DNA of 43,263 nt from K189A clade bacterium (GTDB lineage: Bacteria > Pseudomonadota > Gammaproteobacteria > Pseudomonadales > Azotimanducaceae), in assembly GCA_902631405.1 (NCBI GenBank), contig CACOYI010000013.1, positions 1 through 43,263 of the forward strand, written 5' to 3'. The translations under genes and the position numbers were made by a program. Numbering within the stretch: position 1 is the first letter of the stretch; every line of letters begins with the position of its first letter. A model generated the notes under the pieces. It saw nothing but the letters and a program-made list of their open reading frames with translations. It searched no databases and was not told the origin of the DNA. Below, piece after piece: positions 34,596 through 42,975 of this stretch.

Positions 34596-36959
34596 CTAAG
34601 TCGCCTGCTTCGACAATATCTCGATGACGTCCTCGTTCATAAGCGGTTCAAACAATGCTAGGGCAAGCTCCGCAACCTTCCCAGCATGGACGCTTCGGTC
34701 ATCAGTAATCCTGATTAATGAACTAGAGATTGCTTTGTCTATAAATTCTTCTGTTAGACCTTGAGTGAGGTTGGTGACATTCGAAGTTTTCCTTAGCTCC
34801 CCTAGATAGCTCAAAATCGATTCGGTTTTGTCTTGCAAGTTTAATTCGTTGAATCGCCTTGTTGCAGCTAGCGACAGGATTACAAAAAGTTCTTCTAAGA
34901 TTGGTTCTACGAGGCGACTGAGGATTTTGAGTTCCGAATATCCAGGGTTTTTTCGCTTGGGTGGCCACAGCCTCCCATCCTTCTTCGAGAGAGTTTCGTT
35001 AGAGCTTAACAGTTCAAGACTTTTTTTAATCTGCATCGAAGACTCTTCTGATGGAGCATCACAAATATATCGGTAAACCCTTCTTGAAATCGCACGAAGG
35101 CTTTGCGCTGTTATCCCAGTTTTCCGTCTCGTTAAAAGAAACGCGATAACTGCGCTGGGCAGAAATAGATGTATAGTGTTGTTCTGATACCAATGAGCAG
35201 ATTGTAGAGCGTTCTCTTTTAGCGAAACTATTGTTCCCGTTTCTTGGTTAGAGACGTTGATAAAATCAAGTTTTAGGAGCCTATCTATTACCGTTTGATC
35301 GCTATCATGAGCCGTTGTCGTCGAAGAATTGCCGTTCACTTTTACGAGCAAATCTCGAAAAAAGATGGTGTGCCTTTCGTATTCCTCGAAGCTCATTGAA
35401 TTAGCGCGCGTATTTAGGAGAATCGTTGCACAGAAGTTGACATCGTTTGCTATGGCTTTCTTGTTTATGCTGTGCATTAGGTGATTGCCCAGAGCAATAA
35501 GGGTAGCGTCGAACGATCGAATCGTTTTTCTATCTTTTCTCGCTTCTAACCATGCATCTAATTCGATGGGTCTCCCTAAATTTACGCTGAGTCGACCGTA
35601 ATAGTTTCGTATAAATTTTAGAGCACTCAAAATATCTAAAAGTTTCTCAGTCTTCTTTTTAGTTCCCTTCAGTTGCTCAACATAAGTATTTGCTTCAAGA
35701 ATTTTCTCGTAACCGAAATAAACTGGAACGAAGGCAATTGGCTTGGGAAGATCTGTTAAGTGGCTTTCTAAACATAGTTTTAGTAGCCCGTACTTTGCTC
35801 TTAGCAGTCGCCCTGTCCTCGATCTGCCTCCTTCTGGGAAAAATTCTATGCAATGGCCTTTGTAGAGCAATTTGTGAACGTACTCTGAAAAAATGGCGGA
35901 ATAAAGTGGGTCCTCTCTAAAAGTTCTGCGCATGAAGAAAGCGCCACTCCCGCGAAGAAAATTACCGAGCATCGGTAGATTAAGATTGTCTCCCGCGGCG
36001 ATGTGTGGAGTCATCAATCCCGCCTTGTATAGACTATAGCTCAGTGCCATGTAGTCGATGTGGCTTCGATGGGATGGGACATAAACTAGGGTATGAGTTT
36101 CACTCGTGATCATCACTTCATTGACACCGGTAATCTCAAGTCCATCGTAGATTTTGTTCCAGAACCAAGAGAGTAGCCGATAGAAAATGCGGAGTTTCCT
36201 GTGAGACATATTTGCCACGACAGTGTTGCTGATCTGGAACGCCCGAAGTCTCTTCTTCATTTGAGATTTTTCGGTTTGTGCCAACCGGTCAATCTCCTCC
36301 CTGACTCTCTTGCTGTTTGCTAATTCTTCTATGAACTGTTTTCGATCTGTGAAGTTAGGACCAAGCGTAGCCTCTCTTTGTAGTCTGAATTTGGCGCGAA
36401 GTAGTCGAGCGGCACGTCTAAGTGCGATATTTTCCCCTGCTTTTAAATCTGCGAGTCGCTCGAGGCTTAACGGTTCTCCTAAGCGAAGGTGTATGTCTGT
36501 TCGGTGAAATAGTATCGACCAGAGCTTCTTCAACTTTCCTGTAGCCTGCCTCCTCTCATTTGTGAAAGTCTTGGACCAGCTTCGATCCGGGGCCAGTGAT
36601 CTGCCCCAAAAAAAAGAGACAGGCACTAACACAATATTTTGCTTTGCTTCAGCGGGTGCGTTGATACTTTGTACAAACCTTTTAGAGTAGTCTTTAACAA
36701 GCATTCTTCCTCCAGTCGGTCGAAGCAATGCAAACACACGCTGGGATATTGCCCAGTCTTTCCATCTCAGTTCCGAAAAGGGTGAGGGCAGATCATGTTT
36801 CTCCGCGATAAGCCCTAGTACAAACAATTCAGTTATGGAGCGATATTGGAGAACGTACAAAATTTCTCGATCTAGATTGAGTTCGTGAGAAAAGTTTGCG
36901 CTTGGACGAACAATTTTTCCTAGGAGCCAGTAAACGGAGAAATAGAATGACCGTTTCAT
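34596..36959 (-). CDS. plsB: Glycerol-3-phosphate 1-O-acyltransferase PlsB
   Basis: First acylation in phospholipid synthesis at the inner membrane. 787 residues, close to the roughly 800 of E. coli PlsB. The acyltransferase block in the middle has the HX4D box in VPSHRSHIDYMALSY, then GSGAFFMRRTF and EFFPEGGRSRTGRLLRAKYG (glycerol-3-phosphate binding). The long C-terminal region is poorly conserved, as expected. There is no clear ribosome binding site; the 20-bp gap after gspD suggests co-transcription. It ends 1 nt from rsmJ. Confidence 0.95.
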   Translation of the reverse strand: MKRSFYFSVYWLLGKIVRPSANFSHELNLDREILYVLQYRSITELFVLGLIAEKHDLPSPFSELRWKDWAISQRVFALLRPTGGRMLVKDYSKRFVQSINAPAEAKQNIVLVPVSFFWGRSLAPDRSWSKTFTNERRQATGKLKKLWSILFHRTDIHLRLGEPLSLERLADLKAGENIALRRAARLLRAKFRLQREATLGPNFTDRKQFIEELANSKRVREEIDRLAQTEKSQMKKRLRAFQISNTVVANMSHRKLRIFYRLLSWFWNKIYDGLEITGVNEVMITSETHTLVYVPSHRSHIDYMALSYSLYKAGLMTPHIAAGDNLNLPMLGNFLRGSGAFFMRRTFREDPLYSAIFSEYVHKLLYKGHCIEFFPEGGRSRTGRLLRAKYGLLKLCLESHLTDLPKPIAFVPVYFGYEKILEANTYVEQLKGTKKKTEKLLDILSALKFIRNYYGRLSVNLGRPIELDAWLEARKDRKTIRSFDATLIALGNHLMHSINKKAIANDVNFCATILLNTRANSMSFEEYERHTIFFRDLLVKVNGNSSTTTAHDSDQTVIDRLLKLDFINVSNQETGTIVSLKENALQSAHWYQNNTIHLFLPSAVIAFLLTRRKTGITAQSLRAISRRVYRYICDAPSEESSMQIKKSLELLSSNETLSKKDGRLWPPKRKNPGYSELKILSRLVEPILEELFVILSLAATRRFNELNLQDKTESILSYLGELRKTSNVTNLTQGLTEEFIDKAISSSLIRITDDRSVHAGKVAELALALFEPLMNEDVIEILSKQAT

Positions 36960-36979
36960 AAACTAATCGGGGAGAAAAT

Positions 36980-38905
36980 TTACTCTGGGCGTTTACCTTC
37001 AAATAAGGGGTCGAGGTTGGTAGGAGAGGCGCCTGACCGTCTTTCTTCAAGCTCCCATATCTGACGGTACCTATCTAATGTCAGTGAATTGTTCGCCACC
37101 GAAGGAATAATCGTCGGGCGGAGAAAGACAAGTAAATTAGTCTTCTTCCGGCTATTGGTGGTGGAGCGGAATAAAGCGCCAAGAACTGGGATTCTTCCCA
37201 TAATTGGCACCCTAGCATTAGTCTCATTAATATCATCTTGAATTAGACCGCCTAAAACTATTGTTTGCTCATTTCCTGCGAGAACCGTCGTCTCGATTGT
37301 TCTTTTCGAAGTGACTACATCGGCAAAACCTGTGCCTCCTATCGTTGTATTCAAGACATTGGTGATTTTCTGGGAAATTTCCAGTCTTACTTCGCTATTT
37401 TCAAAGACGTGTGGTGTCACTACTAACTCTATTCCAACGTCCTCCCTGTTCACAGTCGTAAATGGGTTGCTCGTCCCATCTCCGGTTGTTGTGAAAGACC
37501 CTGTTCTGAAGGGCACTTCAGTTCCTACCAATATTTTTGCTTCTTGATTGTCCAACGTGAGCACGCTCGGCGTAGACAACAAATTGGCGTCAGAGTTATT
37601 CGCGATGGCTGTTATAACGGCACCAAAAGAGATCTTATCTGAATCGAGTTTCGCTGCCGCAATTGTAGGACTGCTTAATGTGGCCAAGCCTTGCAATACA
37701 TTTATTTCGCCACCACCACTTGCGATAGCGCCGGATAAAAGCCCATTGATAACTCCGTTTAAGCTAGAGCTCACCAAGGGAACGCTTTTACCTTCTTGAT
37801 CACCTGCTGCAAGCTCAACACCGAGCGAAGTCGAATCGTCGATAGTAACTTCCACGATCGCAGCCTCTATCATTACTTGAGCGCGCGGGGTGTCGAGTTT
37901 TTCTATCAGTGAAATAATCTCGCTCATTGTCCCCGGATCCGCTTTGACCACTAATCCGTTCAAGGTGGGGTCTGCCGCGATCGTGATCGGTTGCTGAGAA
38001 GCTTTCTCTCCAGAGTTATTTTTGACTACAACGCTGGAGAGAATTTTACTCACGTTTTCTGCATCCGCGTGGCTAAGCTTGATAACCTGAGTTGAATCTG
38101 CGGTTGTTGCTGGTTGGTCCAGCTTGTCGACCACTTTTATAATTTTCGATATGGGTTGGGGCTTTCCTCTAAGGACCAATGAGTTGTTGCGCTCATTGGC
38201 TATCACCTGCACACGGCTTGGGCCCTTCGCCGCAGCTCCGACTTGGTCTGGCGCAATTCGTTCTAAGATGGCTATGACACTTCCGACCCAGGCCTCTTTC
38301 AACGGAATCATTATTACTTCGTCATCGTCGGCGACATCTATCTCTCGGATGAGTTTCTTAAGTCTTACGATGTTATCTGCATGGTCAGATATGATTACAA
38401 CATTAGGATTGCTCACGCTCCCAATATGCCCGTATTGAGGTATCAATGGTCGTAGTAGTTTTATGAGTTCTTCTGATGCGGTGTTTTGAACGGCAATCAC
38501 CTCTGTCAGCAGTTCTTCTGGTGCTGCTGTGTTGAGATTTCCAGCAGCCCCAGGAGTTTGCTTCCCTGTCGCGCTTTGTTGGATTCTGATCACATTACCT
38601 GAAGGAACAGCAGTAAAATTTTGTAGCCTTAAGACGCTTAGGAATAACTCGTATACGCCCTCCTTACCCAAAGGTGTGCTAGAGATAACGGTGACTTGCC
38701 CCTTAAGTTTGGGGTCGACAATGAAAGTCTTCCCGGTGATCTTCGCTACCTGGTCGACAAATTCTTGAATGTTCGCGCCCTTGGTAGCCATTTGCCAAGT
38801 TTCTTCTGCAAAGTCGCTTTGATCAGCGGAGAGTAAATTAAGGGACCAAAATAAGGATAAGAGAACGAAACCCGGCACCACAAAATTCTTCCAGTGTATT
38901 CTCAT
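36980..38905 (-). CDS. gspD: Type II secretion system secretin GspD
   Basis: Forms the outer-membrane channel of the type II secretion system. 641 residues with a signal peptide (about 1-27). N0 domain (AEETWQMATKGANIQEFVDQVAKITGK region split over residues 31-57), N1-N3 repeats with the NNSLV and NGLVV segments, and the secretin core with VPFRTGSF, VGIELVVTPHV and VLGGLIQDD. VPIMGRIPVLGALFRST near the C-terminus is the secretin signature. AAGGAT precedes ATG 38905. Directly downstream of gspC with a 4-nt gap. A pilotin-binding S domain is not evident. Confidence 0.96.
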   Translation of the reverse strand: MRIHWKNFVVPGFVLLSLFWSLNLLSADQSDFAEETWQMATKGANIQEFVDQVAKITGKTFIVDPKLKGQVTVISSTPLGKEGVYELFLSVLRLQNFTAVPSGNVIRIQQSATGKQTPGAAGNLNTAAPEELLTEVIAVQNTASEELIKLLRPLIPQYGHIGSVSNPNVVIISDHADNIVRLKKLIREIDVADDDEVIMIPLKEAWVGSVIAILERIAPDQVGAAAKGPSRVQVIANERNNSLVLRGKPQPISKIIKVVDKLDQPATTADSTQVIKLSHADAENVSKILSSVVVKNNSGEKASQQPITIAADPTLNGLVVKADPGTMSEIISLIEKLDTPRAQVMIEAAIVEVTIDDSTSLGVELAAGDQEGKSVPLVSSSLNGVINGLLSGAIASGGGEINVLQGLATLSSPTIAAAKLDSDKISFGAVITAIANNSDANLLSTPSVLTLDNQEAKILVGTEVPFRTGSFTTTGDGTSNPFTTVNREDVGIELVVTPHVFENSEVRLEISQKITNVLNTTIGGTGFADVVTSKRTIETTVLAGNEQTIVLGGLIQDDINETNARVPIMGRIPVLGALFRSTTNSRKKTNLLVFLRPTIIPSVANNSLTLDRYRQIWELEERRSGASPTNLDPLFEGKRPE

Positions 38906-38909
38906 ATCC

Positions 38910-39860
38910 TTATCCAGAGTTAGGCATTGAGGCGGTAATCGTAAACCGTATGTCGCCGCGTTGAATTTCCAATCTCGCAGTACCTCCAGCCATCAATCCA
39001 GCCAATTGAGTTCTATCGTTCTGTACGTTGCTAAGGGTTTGCCCGTTGACGGAGAGTATTACATCGCCGGATTGTAATCCGCTTTGTCGTAAATACGGAG
39101 AGTTTGAAATGTTACCGACTCGGTAACCTCCAGACTTCGTCTCGCTGAGTCCGATCTTGCTAATCATTTCTTGAGGATTTTCTTTGAATTCCTTTAGCAA
39201 TGCTGGCTCTGACGAAGACTCAGTCATTGGACCTTGCGCGTCGATAACTTCCAAAATGTCAGCGGTGGGAGTTTGCTTCCCTGCATCAGATGAAATTACG
39301 AGCTGTTCGTTTTTGTTTTGGTTGGTAGAGACTCTAGCTTTTTGGTTTTGAGTGGCTTGGTATTTCGATTCAGGAAAAGGAAGGAATTCCAGTTTGCCCG
39401 CCCGCCTTAGCAAAACTTTATCGCCCACGACTCCCTCTAGTATCGCATTACCCGGTACCGAGTCCCCAACCGTGAAGAGTTTTGCGTTTTGACCTCGTTG
39501 GCCAATTATCGCAGCAGAAATAGAACTCTCCGAAGATTCAAAGACAGCTCGCAGTTCGAGGGGCAGCCTTGTTTCGGCGGCCTTTGCAACAAGTTGAGCT
39601 TGAGCCGACATCTGCATTGCCGGTTTGCCGAAAAGATTTCGGCTCACAATAGCTTCAATGTTTACTTGTTCAGTCGGTTGTTTTTCCATGTTTGAAGTTT
39701 TTTTGCTTGCCTGTGTCGCCACTGATATTTCAAGAGCTTTTGGATTTAGCAAGGAATGAGAACACTGAAATACGGACAGCACGATTGCAGCAGCCAAGAG
39801 CCAGAAAAGGGCCCTCGGGGCAACAGAACTTAAATTGTCAAAAAATGATTGAAAAGTCAT
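38910..39860 (-). CDS. gspC: Type II secretion system protein GspC
   Basis: An inner-membrane protein that links the cytoplasmic platform to GspD. About 316 residues: one membrane helix (residues about 18-34, LFWLLAAAIVLSVF), a periplasmic HR domain with IVSRNLFG, LPLELRAVF, SAAIIGQRGQNAKLFTVGD and KVLLRRAGKLEFL, then a C-terminal PDZ domain with LRQSGLQSGDVILSVNGQ. The start is uncertain: ATG 39860 or TTG 39890, neither with a clear ribosome binding site. The 101-bp interval to gspN holds a palindrome and could carry a promoter. Confidence 0.92.
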   Translation of the reverse strand: MTFQSFFDNLSSVAPRALFWLLAAAIVLSVFQCSHSLLNPKALEISVATQASKKTSNMEKQPTEQVNIEAIVSRNLFGKPAMQMSAQAQLVAKAAETRLPLELRAVFESSESSISAAIIGQRGQNAKLFTVGDSVPGNAILEGVVGDKVLLRRAGKLEFLPFPESKYQATQNQKARVSTNQNKNEQLVISSDAGKQTPTADILEVIDAQGPMTESSSEPALLKEFKENPQEMISKIGLSETKSGGYRVGNISNSPYLRQSGLQSGDVILSVNGQTLSNVQNDRTQLAGLMAGGTARLEIQRGDIRFTITASMPNSG

Positions 39861-39925
39861 AAATCTTTGAAGTATCGAGTGCCTTTGCAACTATGTTGCT
39901 TATTGTCTAACGAATATAAGAATTT

Positions 39926-39940
39926 ATCACTAGTGGTGAT
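39926..39940. promoter_or_regulatory. 15-bp palindrome (ATCAC-N5-GTGAT) upstream of gspC
   Basis: ATCAC and GTGAT flank TAGTG, and CACTAGTG within it is itself an 8-bp palindrome. It sits between gspN and gspC in an otherwise AT-rich gap, on the upstream side of gspC. It may be an operator, but the arms are short and chance is a real possibility. Confidence 0.25.
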
Positions 39941-39961
39941 CCAATTTTGACATTGTTGTTT

Positions 39962-40714
39962 TTAAAAAATCTTTCTCTCGATTTCTATAACCACATCATC
40001 TAGTTCTTGGTCCCCGATCCAAGGAGTGTTTGTCACTTCTAGCAGTCTTCTAAATACCCTTATATTGCTGATGCCATTTTCTCTCAGGGACAGTTCGAGT
40101 AATCTTTTCTTGTTATCCACTCGACTGATTACGGTAGCCGCCTTGCCGTTTTCGAATGTTCCTTGTGCGTTGAGGGGCGGTAGCTCTACTTGAAAAAATT
40201 GTTGTGCCAATATGTAACTAATTTGACCCCCAGACCAGTCTATGTCGTAGGGCCTATCCAGATTGATATCCTTGACAGATCGGATCGCGTACTTTACGTC
40301 CGCGGTTAGCGGCGCCAATTTGAATACCCCACTCAGGAAGATATCAAAACGGGAGAGCAGTTGTTGGATGGAATCAGAGCTGGCTTCGCCTTGGATGCTC
40401 AGTCGGGTATGTTTTAACAGAAAGACATTGCTCCCTCTAAGCTCGTATCCGCTACCGTTTAGTGTCCAACTAAACCTAGGCCACCATTTTTCGAGTCCAT
40501 CGAAATTCCACTGAACCGAGCCTGAGATTTCATCCCTAACTAGAAAACGAGTTTTGCCATTCCAGACGGTACCCTCGGTGCCGATTAAATCGAAGCCATT
40601 GATTTCTCGAGAGAGATATTTCAAAGAGCTGGCAGGAAAGAAGGCGACAACTGTCATCATCAAGAAAAAGGTAGCTAAGAATATTTTTGATGCCACTCTC
40701 ATGGGCGTTGTCAT
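39962..40714 (-). CDS. gspN: Type II secretion system protein GspN
   Basis: An accessory inner-membrane protein of type II secretion, of unclear biochemical role. 250 residues: N-terminal membrane anchor (about 8-27, IFLATFFLMMTVVAFFP), then a beta-rich periplasmic domain with GTVWNG and GSGYELRGS, the pattern of the T2SSN family. ATG 40714 overlaps the dapE TGA by one base (TGATG), so translation is coupled to dapE. Identification rests on the family-like pattern and on gspC-gspD following it. Confidence 0.85.
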   Translation of the reverse strand: MTTPMRVASKIFLATFFLMMTVVAFFPASSLKYLSREINGFDLIGTEGTVWNGKTRFLVRDEISGSVQWNFDGLEKWWPRFSWTLNGSGYELRGSNVFLLKHTRLSIQGEASSDSIQQLLSRFDIFLSGVFKLAPLTADVKYAIRSVKDINLDRPYDIDWSGGQISYILAQQFFQVELPPLNAQGTFENGKAATVISRVDNKKRLLELSLRENGISNIRVFRRLLEVTNTPWIGDQELDDVVIEIERKIF

Positions 40715-41880
40715 CAAACTTGTTCTTTCTGAATAAGGTCTCGCGCGATTTTTCGATATATACGACTGAGAGGTGCGAGGTCCCTTATTTCCACGAACTC
40801 ATTGACCTGATGAATAGAGGCGTTCGACGGCCCCAATTCGATTACTTCGACGGCTTTGCCAGTATCGCCTTTCCACTTGGCTATGAAGCGGCCGTCCGAT
40901 GTTCCGCCTCCAGTTGACAAGGTAGGGGTGATCTCGGTTTCTTGCTCTACAACGTTTTCTGCTGTTTCTAGTAGAAATCCTCTTTCTGTGAGAAACGGTA
41001 AACCCGAGAGCTGCCAAGCTACTTCGAATTCAATATTATGTCGCTCTAGTTCACCCTCAACCCAGCTTTGTATTCCCTCAACTGTCTGCTCATTATTAAA
41101 TCTGATATTGAAGTGATAATTAGCCGAAGAGGGAATAACGTTAATCGCCCCCGTACCTGCCTGGACGTTGGAAACCTGGAGGCTGGTCGGCGGGAAATAA
41201 TCGTTTCCCTCATCCCAGCGTTTTGAAATGAGATTATAAATGGCTCTGGTTGATTCATGAATCGGATTTCTCGCGTCATCCGGGTAGGCGACGTGACCCT
41301 GAATGCCCTTGAATTGCAAATATGCATTTATCGAGCCACGCCTCCCGCATCTTATTGTATCTCCGAGTTTTTTTGTTGAACTGGGCTCTCCAACAATACA
41401 AAAATCGGGACGAACCCCTCTTTTTGATAGTTGCTCAATAGCGAATTTTGTGCCGTGGACTGCTGGCCCCTCTTCATCGCTAGTGATTAAAAAACTGATG
41501 CGACCAGCGCCGATCTCATCGTTCTCGATCAAATCTTCCGCTGCCACGACCATTGACGCGAGACTAGCCTTCATGTCGGAGGCTCCGCGCCCAAAAAGTT
41601 TTCCTTCTCTTAGTGTGGGAGTGAACGGGTGGCTGTCCCATTCTTCCAGATTGCCGGCTGGCACAACATCGGTATGGCCAGCGAAGAGAAGATGGTTCCC
41701 ATTATTACCGATTGAGGCCCACAGATTACGGACTCCATGAGCTTCAAATTCCTGAATCTGAAAACCAACATCACGCAGCCGAGACCCAATGATCGCCTGA
41801 CAACCGGCGTCATCAGGTGTTACGGATTCTCTCTCTATGAGAGAGCAAGTCAGAGCTAAGACGCGTTCCTGGATAGACAT
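40714..41880 (-). CDS. dapE: Succinyl-diaminopimelate desuccinylase DapE
   Basis: Releases LL-diaminopimelate from its N-succinyl form for lysine and peptidoglycan. 388 residues, M20 metallopeptidase. Zinc ligands in LLFAGHTDVVPAG, GRGASDMKASLA and TSDEEGPA (catalytic Glu pair), with a dimerisation domain in the middle, GGTSDGRFI and ELGPSNASIHQVNE near the C-terminus. No clear ribosome binding site lies in the 22 bp after dapD. It ends overlapping gspN. Confidence 0.97.
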   Translation of the reverse strand: MSIQERVLALTCSLIERESVTPDDAGCQAIIGSRLRDVGFQIQEFEAHGVRNLWASIGNNGNHLLFAGHTDVVPAGNLEEWDSHPFTPTLREGKLFGRGASDMKASLASMVVAAEDLIENDEIGAGRISFLITSDEEGPAVHGTKFAIEQLSKRGVRPDFCIVGEPSSTKKLGDTIRCGRRGSINAYLQFKGIQGHVAYPDDARNPIHESTRAIYNLISKRWDEGNDYFPPTSLQVSNVQAGTGAINVIPSSANYHFNIRFNNEQTVEGIQSWVEGELERHNIEFEVAWQLSGLPFLTERGFLLETAENVVEQETEITPTLSTGGGTSDGRFIAKWKGDTGKAVEVIELGPSNASIHQVNEFVEIRDLAPLSRIYRKIARDLIQKEQV

Positions 41881-41902
41881 TTAAAACAACGTGTTGTTAC
41901 AA

Positions 41903-42904
41903 CTAGTTTAGATCATGGAGCTCGGCATTGAGCTCAATAGTGTTCTTATTTGTTCGGCACGTTATAGCTCCCGACTGACCGTCTCTTATGAACAAAAGGT
42001 CGGACTTGCCAGCTAGATTGCGGGCCTTGACTACCTTTACAGACGCTCTATTTTTATCAAGCACTGTTACCGGAGAGTTGGCGGTTATGTAAAGTCCTGC
42101 CTCTATCGTGCAACGATCACCGAGTGGAATACCCGTTCCCGCGTTTGCGCCTATTAGACAGTTCTCTCCAATACTTATTATGATATTTCCGCCCCCTGAT
42201 AGGGTTCCCATCGTGCTCGCGCTGCCGCCGAGATCACTTCCCGACCCCAGAGTTACTCCTTGGGATATGCGACCCTCAACCATGTTTGGGCCCATAGCTC
42301 CAGCGTTGAAATTGATAAATCCCTCGTGCATCACTGTAGTGCCATCCCCTAAGTAAGCACCGAGCCTTATTCGGCTTGAGTCTGCAATTCTGACTCCGCT
42401 AGGTACGACGTAATTCACCATCTTTGGAAATTTGTCTACAGAGAAAATTTCAAGATGCTTTCCGTTTATTCGTGATTCCTCCAAAGCATCGCCTATCTCG
42501 TCTGTTGCAATCGGTCCAACTGAGGTCCAGCAGACGTTCGGTAAGTGGTTGAACAAGCCGTCTAGATTAAGTGAATTCGGCACTCGTAAACGGTGAGACA
42601 GTAAGTGCAATTTCAAATAAGCCTCTGGCATTGACCGAATTTCAATATCCTCCGTCAACTTGACATAGACGAGTTTCTTGTTTGGTCTTGGGTTAATACT
42701 GGGAACGTGTAGTGATTTAGCCTTGCGACCGAGAAGCTCGGCAGTCTCGGCAGTTATCTCGTGGGCACCGATAGGCAATTCATCTAAGAGGCCCTTGATC
42801 GCTGAATCAAGCTCTGTTATCGGCTTTGGGAAATAGCAATCCAACTCCACGCCTTTTTTACTCAGAGTTGAGATCCCAAAACCAAAAGCAAAAAAATTAT
42901 CCAT
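41903..42904 (-). CDS. dapD: Tetrahydrodipicolinate N-succinyltransferase, long Pseudomonas-type DapD
   Basis: Succinylates tetrahydrodipicolinate using succinyl-CoA. 333 residues, the longer class seen in pseudomonads and actinobacteria rather than the E. coli form of about 274. A long N-terminal domain is followed by a left-handed beta-helix with hexapeptide repeats (about 175-290), including GLxxHxP-like DGLFNHLPNVCWTSVGP, MHEGFINFNAGAMG and GNIIISIGENCLIGANAG. ATG 42904 has only a weak ribosome binding site. Between dapC and dapE on the same strand. Confidence 0.96.
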   Translation of the reverse strand: MDNFFAFGFGISTLSKKGVELDCYFPKPITELDSAIKGLLDELPIGAHEITAETAELLGRKAKSLHVPSINPRPNKKLVYVKLTEDIEIRSMPEAYLKLHLLSHRLRVPNSLNLDGLFNHLPNVCWTSVGPIATDEIGDALEESRINGKHLEIFSVDKFPKMVNYVVPSGVRIADSSRIRLGAYLGDGTTVMHEGFINFNAGAMGPNMVEGRISQGVTLGSGSDLGGSASTMGTLSGGGNIIISIGENCLIGANAGTGIPLGDRCTIEAGLYITANSPVTVLDKNRASVKVVKARNLAGKSDLLFIRDGQSGAITCRTNKNTIELNAELHDLN

Positions 42905-42975
42905 CTGTTTTGCTCATTTAATTTTGTGAGTAACTTTTAAAAAGCCAAGAGCATACATGATCATCGAATCACCAC

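Noticed and set aside
41303-41740. 145-residue plus-strand open frame inside dapE
   Set aside because: Shadow of the dapE reading frame; Ser/Pro-rich composition typical of antisense frames.
41885-41898. AACAAC-GT-GTTGTT palindrome between dapD and dapE
   Set aside because: Low-complexity arms and a 2-base centre in a 22-bp gap; too likely by chance to list as a site.
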